Of a DNA stretch of 38,892 nt, positions 1-7,162 are shown piece by piece. Origin of the DNA: CAYJEQ01 sp964370185. Lineage in GTDB: Bacteria > Bacillota > Clostridia > Oscillospirales > Ruminococcaceae. Each line of letters opens with the position of its first letter. The stretch's first letter is position 1. The notes under the pieces are model-generated. The model was not told the DNA's origin. It made no database searches and saw only the letters and a list, made by a program, of their open reading frames with translations. Both the position numbers and the translations under genes were made by a program. The stretch covers positions 1 through 38,892 of the forward strand of contig CAYJIJ010000017.1 of NCBI GenBank assembly GCA_964370185.1. The letters run 5' to 3'.

Positions 1-120
1 TATGGGCACGGAGTGGGGCTCAGCCAATATGGGGCGGATTATATGGCAAGGCAGGGCTATAATTACGAAGAAATATTAATGCATTATTACACGGATGCTG
101 TTATAACCATGAGGGAGTAA
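1..120 (+). CDS. spoIID: SpoIID C-terminal end (partial, starts before the window)
   Basis: Frame 1 is open from the first base to a TAA at 118-120 and encodes the last 39 residues of a protein. They include the peptide GHGVGLSQYGA, the hallmark of the SpoIID/LytB domain, a lytic transglycosylase domain that cuts peptidoglycan glycan strands during forespore engulfment. The tail then runs through a short Tyr-rich stretch (YNYEEILMHYYTDAVI), also usual for the end of this domain. The N-terminal membrane anchor and catalytic part lie outside the window. A SpoIID-like amidase enhancer (LytB) shares the motif, so the exact paralogue is uncertain. The gene converges on typA and shares a bidirectional hairpin with it. 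Confidence 0.85.
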   Translation, partial: YGHGVGLSQYGADYMARQGYNYEEILMHYYTDAVITMRE

Positions 121-138
121 AGTCTATATTTAAAAAAC

Positions 139-177
139 TAAGGAGTACTTTTCGCTGGCGGCGAAAAGTACTCCTTA
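139..177. terminator. Bidirectional hairpin terminator between spoIID and typA
   Basis: Perfect 17-bp stem, 139-155 with 161-177, and a 5-nt loop. Read on the minus strand the stem is followed by a run of six T, so it suits typA best. On the plus strand only a weak AT tract follows. Confidence 0.8.
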
Positions 178-193
178 AATTTAATTGTATTAA

Positions 194-2011
194 TTATTTC
201 TTTGATGAAGACTTTGCTCTTAACTGATTTGAAAGTATCTTTTTCCTTAGTCTGATATTCTTAGGTGTTACCTCTAAAAGCTCATCATCCGCTAAGAATT
301 CAAGTGCTTCTTCCATGCTTAGCTTTTTATGTGGAACAAGACGAAGCGCTTCATCCGAGCCCGATGCACGCATGTTTGTAACCTGTTTCTTTTTACACAC
401 ATTTACCGCTAAATCATCGCCCTTAGGGGACATTCCAACAATCATTCCCTCATAAACGGGGGTGCCTGCACCGATGAAGAGCACGCCTCTGTCCTGCGCA
501 TTGTACAGACCATAAGTTACTGCATCGCCTGCTTCAAATGCTATCAGTGAGCCCACATGGCGCCCAGCGATATCGCCTTTAAATGGCTGATAACCATGGA
601 ATACCGAGCTCATTATGCCCTCGCCCTTTGTTGCGGTTAAAAATGCACTCTTATATCCGAATAATCCTCTTGCTGGAATTAAAAATTCTATTCTCATACG
701 GCTTCCCTGTGGTGCCATATGTGTTAGTTCACCTTTGCGCTCACCCATTGCCTCCATGATGCTGCCCATATGCTCTTCGGGCACATCGACTACAAGATGC
801 TCAATAGGCTCATGCCTTTCGCCGTCGATTTCTTTATATAATACCCTCGGTGTGGATACTTGGAATTCATATCCCTCACGGCGCATTGTTTCGATAAGGA
901 TGGAGAGATGCATTTCACCCCTACCAGACACCTTGAAGCTCTCGGCGGAGTCGGTGTCCTCAACTCTTAGAGAAACATCCTTTAAAAGCTCTCTGTAAAG
1001 CCTATCCCTCAAATGGCGGCTTGTTACGAATTTGCCATCCTTGCCGGCAAATGGGCTATCATTTACCGAGAAAGTCATTTCCACAGTTGGAGCAGATATC
1101 TGCACAAAGGGAAGAGGCTCAGGAGTTTGACTGGCGCAGACAGTGTCGCCTATTGTGATTTTCTCAATTCCTGAAAAACATATAATATCACCCACTGAAG
1201 CAGTTTCACAAGCTACACGCTTTAAGCCCTCTATCTGATAGAGATTTACTATTTTACCTCTGTATGGCTGATGTGCGCCATGATACTCACATACCTGTAC
1301 ATCTTGGTTTGGTTTAGCATTACCGCGCTCAATTCTACCTATTGCAATTCTACCTACATATTCATTGTAGTCAATAGAGGAAACAAGTACTTGAAGAGAT
1401 TCTTCATCATTTCCCACTGGGGCATCCACATGCTCCACTATCTTTTCAAATAGCACGGTTAAGTCTTTATCAAGCTTTTCAGGAGATACACCGGATGTAC
1501 CTTGACGTCCAGAACAGAAAATTATTGGGCTGTCGAGCTGTTCGTCACTTGCTTCGAGGTCAATGAGCAATTCGAGCACTTCATCCACTATTTCATATGG
1601 ACGAGCGTCGGGCCTGTCCACCTTGTTGATAACCACTACGATTTTATGGCCGAGCTCAAGAGCTTTTTGTAGTACAAATCTTGTTTGTGGCATGGGGCCT
1701 TCAAATGCATCAACTAAAAGCACAACACCATTAACCATTTTAAGCACACGCTCAACTTCGCCACCGAAATCGGCATGCCCTGGGGTGTCTACAATGTTAA
1801 TTTTAATGCCATTGTAGTATGCAGAGGTGTTCTTTGCGAGTATTGTAATACCTCTTTCTCTTTCCAAGTCGCCTGAGTCCATAACCCTGTCTTCTACAAC
1901 TTGGTTTTCCCTAAATGCGCCACCCTGCTTTAGCATTTCATCTACAAGTGTAGTTTTCCCATGGTCTACATGGGCAATAATTGCAATGTTTCTCAAATCT
2001 TCTCTAATCAA
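194..2011 (-). CDS. typA: TypA/BipA ribosome-associated GTPase
   Basis: Translational GTPase that binds the 70S ribosome and acts in ribosome assembly and stress adaptation. The protein opens with IREDLRNIAIIAHVDHGKTT, holding the G1 P-loop AHVDHGKT. G2 lies in the RERGITI region, G3 is DTPGHADFGGEV and G4 is NKVDRPDA. EF-G-like domains and the BipA-specific C-terminal domain follow. A TTG start at 2009-2011 is chosen: AGGAG lies 7 nt upstream and the resulting 605 residues fit the family. An upstream ATG at 2077 would add 22 residues that look like translated leader. lexA lies 94 nt upstream on the same strand. A weak candidate promoter (TTGACG, 18 nt, TAATCT on the minus strand near 2065-2094) could serve typA alone. 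Confidence 0.96.
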   Translation of the reverse strand: MIREDLRNIAIIAHVDHGKTTLVDEMLKQGGAFRENQVVEDRVMDSGDLERERGITILAKNTSAYYNGIKINIVDTPGHADFGGEVERVLKMVNGVVLLVDAFEGPMPQTRFVLQKALELGHKIVVVINKVDRPDARPYEIVDEVLELLIDLEASDEQLDSPIIFCSGRQGTSGVSPEKLDKDLTVLFEKIVEHVDAPVGNDEESLQVLVSSIDYNEYVGRIAIGRIERGNAKPNQDVQVCEYHGAHQPYRGKIVNLYQIEGLKRVACETASVGDIICFSGIEKITIGDTVCASQTPEPLPFVQISAPTVEMTFSVNDSPFAGKDGKFVTSRHLRDRLYRELLKDVSLRVEDTDSAESFKVSGRGEMHLSILIETMRREGYEFQVSTPRVLYKEIDGERHEPIEHLVVDVPEEHMGSIMEAMGERKGELTHMAPQGSRMRIEFLIPARGLFGYKSAFLTATKGEGIMSSVFHGYQPFKGDIAGRHVGSLIAFEAGDAVTYGLYNAQDRGVLFIGAGTPVYEGMIVGMSPKGDDLAVNVCKKKQVTNMRASGSDEALRLVPHKKLSMEEALEFLADDELLEVTPKNIRLRKKILSNQLRAKSSSKK

Positions 2012-2105
2012 AATATTTCTCCTTTTCTTCTTGCACATAGCAAAGACGGGACCGCTTTTGCGAAGATTAATCTCCAAGGCGGCGCACCGTCAAATATTAC
2101 TGTTT

Positions 2106-2699
2106 TTATTGATATATTCTAACAACCGAAATAACCTTGCCCAAAACGGACACTTCATCCAAAATAATCGGTTCTAAACTATCGTTTTCAGGTTGTAGTC
2201 GATAATGCCCATTTTCCTTAAAAAACCTCTTCACAGTGGCTTCATCTTCAACCATAGCCACAACAATTTCACCATTATTTGCATAGGAGGTTTTATTGCA
2301 TATGATAATATCATCCTCGAGTATGGCAGCATTTATCATACTGTCACCACGAACTTTAAGTGCAAATAAATCTTCATTCATGCCATGGGAAGCATGAAAA
2401 GGGATGTAATCGGTGATGTTTTCCACTGCGAGTATGGGAGTGCCAGCGGCAACCTGTCCCACTAAAGGAACATGCACCACATTTTGGATTTTGGCAAGGC
2501 GAATGCTTCTATTTAAGTTTGTAGAAGTTTTGATATGCCCCTTGCTCTCAAGAATTTTCATGTATTTATGTGCGGTTGAAGTGGATTTTATCCCTAAATC
2601 ATCACACATTTCTCTTACTGTCGGTGGAATTCCCACGCTCACTCTTTTGGTTATATACTCAAGTATTTGATGCTCGAGCTCTTCTTTTGGTTTGCGCAT
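2106..2699 (-). CDS. lexA: LexA repressor of the SOS response
   Basis: Repressor and self-cleaving peptidase of the DNA-damage regulon, 197 residues, close to the usual 200-210. Residues 1-65 form the winged helix (PTVREMCDDLGIKSTSTAHKY). The cleavage dipeptide is Ala-Gly in VAAGTPI near residue 84. The catalytic Ser is in RGDSM near residue 118 and the catalytic Lys in DEATVKRFF near residue 155. All residues needed for RecA-stimulated autocleavage are present. The ATG at 2697-2699 follows AGGGAG. It is upstream of typA on the same strand and downstream of the GGDEF pair. A degenerate SOS-box-like sequence sits at 2743-2756. Confidence 0.96.
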   Translation of the reverse strand: MRKPKEELEHQILEYITKRVSVGIPPTVREMCDDLGIKSTSTAHKYMKILESKGHIKTSTNLNRSIRLAKIQNVVHVPLVGQVAAGTPILAVENITDYIPFHASHGMNEDLFALKVRGDSMINAAILEDDIIICNKTSYANNGEIVVAMVEDEATVKRFFKENGHYRLQPENDSLEPIILDEVSVLGKVISVVRIYQ

Positions 2700-2742
2700 A
2701 AATATTAATACTCCCTTCAGAGGTTTTATAATTAAAGATGTG

Positions 2743-2756
2743 CGAATTTATATTTG
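2743..2756 (-). promoter_or_regulatory. Candidate LexA (SOS) box upstream of lexA
   Basis: CGAATTTATATTTG, about 45 nt upstream of the lexA start, matches 11 of 14 positions of the Gram-positive consensus CGAACRNRYGTTYG. It would allow autoregulation, but both half-sites are imperfect, so this is tentative. Confidence 0.35.
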
Positions 2757-2807
2757 CATTACAATTATTAATCTTATCACATATTCAAAAACAATTCAAC
2801 AAAAAAA

Positions 2808-4043
2808 TTAACCTTTTTTGCCACTGATAGCGGTATGTCGTGCATTTTTCCTTGTTTTCTTTACTTCATACATACGACTGTCCGCAATTTTTATCAGTTC
2901 AGTGACCGATAGTTTGTTTGAATGGTCAACTTTTACCCATCCATAGCTTGCAGAGGTTTGATAGCTTAAGTCATACTTATTTGAAAGCTCAATTATATTT
3001 TGATAGCAACCCATGGTTTTCATAGCAGGGAGATATTCATCGGGATACTCGCCAACTATCAAAAATTCATCCCCTCCGTAACGGGAAATAATATCGTCCG
3101 AAAAATACGATAAAAGACTTTCTGCAACAGATTTTATATAAAAATCCCCCTCGGAATGACCATATTTATCATTTACCGATTTTAGGCCATCCATGTCTAT
3201 AAATGTGATGTAAAATGTTGCTTTTTCCTCGAGATATTTATTAATCTGATTTATTGCAACATCTCTGGTTCTAAGCCCTGTGAGAGGGTCGGTGGTATAT
3301 TCGTCTTCAAGGGATTTAATTGCTAATTTTTCACTGGAGAGGGTGTTTGATAAATTTTCATATTTAGTAACATATATTTTAAGCTGTGAAAATATGTAAG
3401 CGTAAAACATTACTATCCCATAACCCATAATACCCGAGCCACCAACTAAAACAAATATAAATTTTATGTTATTTTGCGTGGTGGGAGCTCCCATTGTCAT
3501 AGATAGCACTACAAGCAGTATGAATATTGCTGTTGTAACATTACTTGCAAAGGAGAGGTTTTTTCTGTCCGCCAGTATCATATCCATGTATTGGCTTGGT
3601 AAAAGTTTTTTTGCAACAAAAATAGTACTCACTGAAACTGCAAAAGAAGCCGCGGATATTATCAGCCTACTCTGTGTGTCGGTGGCGATATTCATCATAA
3701 TATCATCTTGTATAAGTGCTAATATTCCTATTGCCGCAAATCTCTTTGAAAAAATATTAACCGTAAATGAAAATGCGGCGAAAACCGCTTTATCATTATT
3801 AGCTCGATATACTATTTTAAATTCAAAAAAAAGAATTAAAGCATAGATAGAAAGTGCGAGTGGTTCAAATCTTAAACTTAAATACAAAGTGTAATAAGTC
3901 CAAAATGAAGCATTAATAAGTGCGGTTATAGTCGCAGGATAAAGCCAATTGGAATTGTATTTTAGAATTGATGCAGAATATGAGTGCATTATAAAGTGAT
4001 AGCTGAAAAAACAAATAAAATAAATCAATATAGCTTGAGTCAT
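2808..4043 (-). CDS. Membrane-bound diguanylate cyclase (GGDEF protein)
   Basis: Predicted to make c-di-GMP from two GTP. About seven hydrophobic segments span residues 1-220, a short coiled linker (YENLSNTLSSEKLAIKSLEDEY) follows, then a GGDEF domain from about residue 250: DPLTGLRTRD, the metal-binding FIDMDGLKSVNDKYGHSEGD, and an intact active site RYGGDEF near residue 323. No RxxD inhibitory site precedes the active site; the Arg position is Phe. The ATG at 4041-4043 has GGAGG 7 nt upstream, so it is preferred to the GTG at 4044-4046. It overlaps the TGA of the upstream paralogue by one base (TGATG), showing translational coupling. The membrane part likely senses an unknown signal; it matches no sensor domain I recognise. 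Confidence 0.9.
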   Translation of the reverse strand: MTQAILIYFICFFSYHFIMHSYSASILKYNSNWLYPATITALINASFWTYYTLYLSLRFEPLALSIYALILFFEFKIVYRANNDKAVFAAFSFTVNIFSKRFAAIGILALIQDDIMMNIATDTQSRLIISAASFAVSVSTIFVAKKLLPSQYMDMILADRKNLSFASNVTTAIFILLVVLSMTMGAPTTQNNIKFIFVLVGGSGIMGYGIVMFYAYIFSQLKIYVTKYENLSNTLSSEKLAIKSLEDEYTTDPLTGLRTRDVAINQINKYLEEKATFYITFIDMDGLKSVNDKYGHSEGDFYIKSVAESLLSYFSDDIISRYGGDEFLIVGEYPDEYLPAMKTMGCYQNIIELSNKYDLSYQTSASYGWVKVDHSNKLSVTELIKIADSRMYEVKKTRKNARHTAISGKKG

Positions 4044-5281
4044 CACATCACCTCCATAGCTTTATAAAAATCTTTTTTGTTCTCCATCATGTTTTTATCT
4101 GCCATGTCGAGTATCGCACTCACGCCAAGGTTTCTTAGCTCATTATCCACATAGACAGCCCCTATACTTGCCGACATCGGAAAATCTTCACTGCTGTCTT
4201 GAATTTGAATATTCTTTTCTATGCGGTGAATTACCTCGCTTAGATACTGCTCCGTGGCATCTATAAGCACAACTACAAGCTCATCTCCGCCGAGTCTCGC
4301 AACAAAATCTTCTGAGCGAACCGATGCGCTTATGGCTTTTCCCACTTTTAAAAGAAGCCTGTCGCCAGCATCGTGCCCGAAAGTGTCATTTATCTGTTTG
4401 AGTGAATTTACATCAATGAAAAGTATGCAGAAATTTACATCTTTCATACTGCACAGCTCACCAATTAAATTTTCTATATATTTTTTGTTGTAGAGCTGAG
4501 TTAAATCATCCTTTTTGATTTTATCTACGAGTAATTTTTTGGTTTTTTGAATAGCATTATGTTCATCTTCCGCAATGTCCGAGTAGCGTTTATAAACGAC
4601 CATGTTCACAAAATTCACCAGATATGTGAATGTGTATACAAACATTGTAACATTAAATGAAAGCATGCCTATTACTATAACAAGCTGTTGCGGGAAGATT
4701 TCGTCCGTGAGAAGAAAATATGCATAAAAGGAGTAAAGCACTATTATTGCCGTACAATACACCGATATTATTGAGGAGTATTTTGGAGAAGTTGCAAGCC
4801 TGTTTATATTTTTTTTACTGAACACACTTTTTTGAGAGGGGATTTTATCGAGTGCTATAAGCAAGGCTAAAAATGCAATTGATGAAACAAGCAAGCCTAA
4901 ATAGCGGTACTCATCAGTAGTGATCATTTCAACAGGAAAGACACCTATAAACATGCTTATTATATAAAGTGCTGTCACATGGATGAAAGTTATTTGCAGT
5001 GAAAACGCAGCGGAGGCAGTGAACGCAGCAGAAAGCCTACCCCTAACTAATATAAAAATTTCTAAACAAAGTGCAAGTAAAATTACTTCATACACCATAA
5101 AGTGTGGCAAGTTAAACATATAATATGAAGCTAAAGTAAAAGTATTAACTGCTGAAAGCAAGAAATGTAATAGTGGATTTCTATTAGAATTTTCTATTGT
5201 TTTGGATATGAAATGGAATATATAAAAATTACATATAAAGCAGAAAAGTAATGAAGACGCAATCAGTAATTCATTATACAT
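4043..5281 (-). CDS. Membrane-bound GGDEF protein, paralogue with inhibitory site
   Basis: First gene of a two-gene unit, 412 residues and nearly the same length and layout as its downstream neighbour, so the pair probably arose by duplication. Several membrane helices occupy residues 5-225. The GGDEF domain begins near residue 257 (KKDDLTQLYNKKY), with FIDVNSLKQINDTFGHDAGD and the signature RLGGDEL at 329-335. The last signature residue is Leu rather than Phe, a change seen in some active cyclases. Unlike its neighbour it has an RSED motif at 322-325, the RxxD inhibitory site through which c-di-GMP feeds back. The ATG follows GGGGAGG at 8 nt. A sigma-A-like promoter lies at 5331-5360. Confidence 0.9.
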   Translation of the reverse strand: MYNELLIASSLLFCFICNFYIFHFISKTIENSNRNPLLHFLLSAVNTFTLASYYMFNLPHFMVYEVILLALCLEIFILVRGRLSAAFTASAAFSLQITFIHVTALYIISMFIGVFPVEMITTDEYRYLGLLVSSIAFLALLIALDKIPSQKSVFSKKNINRLATSPKYSSIISVYCTAIIVLYSFYAYFLLTDEIFPQQLVIVIGMLSFNVTMFVYTFTYLVNFVNMVVYKRYSDIAEDEHNAIQKTKKLLVDKIKKDDLTQLYNKKYIENLIGELCSMKDVNFCILFIDVNSLKQINDTFGHDAGDRLLLKVGKAISASVRSEDFVARLGGDELVVVLIDATEQYLSEVIHRIEKNIQIQDSSEDFPMSASIGAVYVDNELRNLGVSAILDMADKNMMENKKDFYKAMEVM

Positions 5282-5330
5282 GGATGCTACCTCCCCGGAT
5301 TGGATATAAGCGGTTTATATATTTAGCTTA

Positions 5331-5360
5331 ATTATACTATATAAATACTATATAAGTCAA
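5331..5360 (-). promoter_or_regulatory. Sigma-A-like promoter of the GGDEF pair with tandem 11-bp repeat in the spacer
   Basis: On the minus strand, TTGACT (5355-5360) is followed after 18 nt by TATAAT (5331-5336). The spacer is almost filled by two perfect head-to-tail copies of ATACTATATAA (plus strand, 5334-5344 and 5345-5355). An 11-bp period puts both copies on one helix face, so it could be an operator. Confidence 0.65.
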
Positions 5361-5390
5361 AGGCGAAATCAATTTTTCCTGATCGGTATT

Positions 5391-5417
5391 TTAGCACTCG
5401 AATGTTATGAGTGCTAA
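5391..5417 (+). promoter_or_regulatory. CIRCE operator 1 (perfect)
   Basis: TTAGCACTC, nine bases, GAGTGCTAA: an exact match to the HrcA-binding CIRCE inverted repeat. It lies upstream of the hrcA -35 box and about 31 bp from the -35 box of the divergent GGDEF promoter. Confidence 0.97.
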
Positions 5418-5445
5418 AATAATTGTAAACAATTTGTGAAACCCC

Positions 5446-5474
5446 TTGACAAAGAAAACGAAAGGTGGTAAATT
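5446..5474 (+). promoter_or_regulatory. Sigma-A promoter of hrcA-grpE-dnaK-dnaJ
   Basis: Consensus TTGACA at 5446-5451, a 17-nt spacer and TAAATT at 5469-5474. Transcription should begin near 5481, at the edge of the second CIRCE copy, so HrcA bound there would block initiation. Confidence 0.75.
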
Positions 5475-5481
5475 ATATTCA

Positions 5482-5508
5482 CTGGCACTCGAAGCGTTAG
5501 AGTGCTAA
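5482..5508 (+). promoter_or_regulatory. CIRCE operator 2 (one degenerate arm)
   Basis: CTGGCACTC, nine bases, GAGTGCTAA. The right arm is perfect and the left arm differs from the consensus at two positions. It covers the predicted start of transcription and ends two bases before the GGAGG of hrcA. Confidence 0.93.
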
Positions 5509-5523
5509 AAGGAGGTATGGCTC

Positions 5524-6555
5524 TTGAAGACGGATGAACGCAAGATGAAAGTGCTTTCGGCAATCATTGAAACATACATATCCTCGGGCGAGCCGGTGGG
5601 GTCTAAATTAGTTGCTCATCTTTTAGGAAGCACTGTTTCTTCCGCTACCATACGAAATGATATGTCGTCGCTTTTTGATATGGGACTTTTAGAGCAACCA
5701 CATACTTCAGCAGGGCGGACTCCCTCCCATTTAGGTTATAGAATGTATGTTGATCATTTTCTAAAACCACACAGCTTAAGCAGTATGGAGCAAGCTGAGC
5801 TCGATGCAATGTTTAATGTGAGAAACCCCGACCCTGACAAACTTCTCGAAGATACAGCAAAAGCCCTTTCTTCAATCACAAAATGTGCGGCAGTATCTTC
5901 CACTATTACACCGCCGAGTGTAGCAGTGAAGAGGGTGGAAATAATACCAGCAGGTACAACTTCAATTGTAATAATGCTAATTGCCACAAGTGGAGTTATT
6001 AAAAATAAGGTGCTTCATGTGGACTTCACCGTAACAAATGATGTGGTGGACTTTTTTACGAAATTTTGCAATTCCGTTCTTGATGGGCAGAGTATTAAAA
6101 GTATTTCTACAATGTTTTTAAACTCAGTAGCGGTTTCGTTAGGTGAGTATGCAAGAGTCTTTACGCCACTTTTTACCGCAATACATGAGCTTTGTAAAGA
6201 AATATCCGACGGGCAATATTATGTAGCAGGGCAAACATCGCTACTATACTACCCCGAGCTTTCCACAGTGTCGTATGAACTGCTAACATTGCTTGAAAAT
6301 AAACAAGAAATGCAGAAAATAGTTGATATGACAAAAGGAAGCGCCAATCTTATCATAGGAAAAGAAAATGTGCAGATGGAGCTCTCAGCCGCTTCTGTCT
6401 TTGTAAATAGATACAAAATAGGCGAACACTCCACGGGCGCATTAGCAGTTATAGGCCCTATGAGAATTGATTACGGGCGGATTATACCATATTTAAATTA
6501 CTTATCAAATAAACTTGGCAAACTGCTCTCGGATGTATACGATGAGCAGATATAG
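5524..6555 (+). CDS. hrcA: Heat-shock transcriptional repressor HrcA
   Basis: Represses its own operon by binding CIRCE; its activity is normally maintained by GroEL. The 343-residue length is typical. The N-terminal winged helix carries the family signature: SSATIRNDMSSLFDMGLLEQ, then PHTSAGRTPSHLGYR around residues 40-75. A GAF-like dimerisation domain follows. TTG at 5524-5526 is the start, with GGAGG 8 nt upstream; the next in-frame ATG would cut into the first helix. It is the first gene of the operon, with both CIRCE copies directly upstream. grpE follows after 15 nt. Confidence 0.97.
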   Translation: MKTDERKMKVLSAIIETYISSGEPVGSKLVAHLLGSTVSSATIRNDMSSLFDMGLLEQPHTSAGRTPSHLGYRMYVDHFLKPHSLSSMEQAELDAMFNVRNPDPDKLLEDTAKALSSITKCAAVSSTITPPSVAVKRVEIIPAGTTSIVIMLIATSGVIKNKVLHVDFTVTNDVVDFFTKFCNSVLDGQSIKSISTMFLNSVAVSLGEYARVFTPLFTAIHELCKEISDGQYYVAGQTSLLYYPELSTVSYELLTLLENKQEMQKIVDMTKGSANLIIGKENVQMELSAASVFVNRYKIGEHSTGALAVIGPMRIDYGRIIPYLNYLSNKLGKLLSDVYDEQI

Positions 6556-6570
6556 AAAGGAGCTATTAAA

Positions 6571-7098
6571 TTGGCAGAGGAAGCAAACAAAGATATTTTA
6601 GAAGAAGAGCAAAAGACGGAGGAAACTACTAAGGAACAAGCAAAGGAGAGCGCACCGCTTTCGCCTGAAGAGCAGTTAAAATCCGATTACAACGAGCTAA
6701 ACGACAAATTTTTAAGGCTTGCGGCGGAGTATGATAACTACCGTAAACGCACACAGAAAGAAAAGGAAGCAATTTATCCTGAGGCAGTGATAAGCACAGT
6801 ACAAAAAATACTTCCCGTACTTGATAATTTCGGAAGGGCTATGAGCACCCCTTGTAGCGACAGCGAATTTAAAAAGGGGCTTGATATGATTGCACAGAGC
6901 TTTGCTGATATGCTTTCACGCATGGCAGTGGAAGAGTTTGGCGAAGTCGGAGAAGATTTCGACCCCAATATACACAATGCAATTATGCAGGTGGAGCATG
7001 AAAGCTTAGAAACAAACAAAATAGCCGAAGTATTCCAAAAGGGATATAAAATAGGCGACAGAATTATTAGGCATGCAATGGTTAAAGTGGTAAACTAA
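6571..7098 (+). CDS. grpE: Nucleotide exchange factor GrpE
   Basis: Releases ADP from DnaK and so resets the chaperone cycle in the cytoplasm. The 175 residues comprise a charged N-terminal tail (EEEQKTEETTKEQAKE), a long helical dimerisation region (LNDKFLRLAAEYDNYRKRTQKEKE) and the C-terminal beta-wing with the family motif FDPNIHNAIMQVEHE and GYKIGDRIIRHAMVKV. The start is TTG at 6571-6573, preceded by AAAGGAG 8 nt upstream. dnaK starts 64 nt downstream with no terminator between them. Confidence 0.97.
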   Translation: MAEEANKDILEEEQKTEETTKEQAKESAPLSPEEQLKSDYNELNDKFLRLAAEYDNYRKRTQKEKEAIYPEAVISTVQKILPVLDNFGRAMSTPCSDSEFKKGLDMIAQSFADMLSRMAVEEFGEVGEDFDPNIHNAIMQVEHESLETNKIAEVFQKGYKIGDRIIRHAMVKVVN

Positions 7099-7162
7099 AA
7101 ACCATTCTAAATATATAAAAAATTAAACTATATAAAGCCGAAAGGCAAGGAGGAAAACTATT

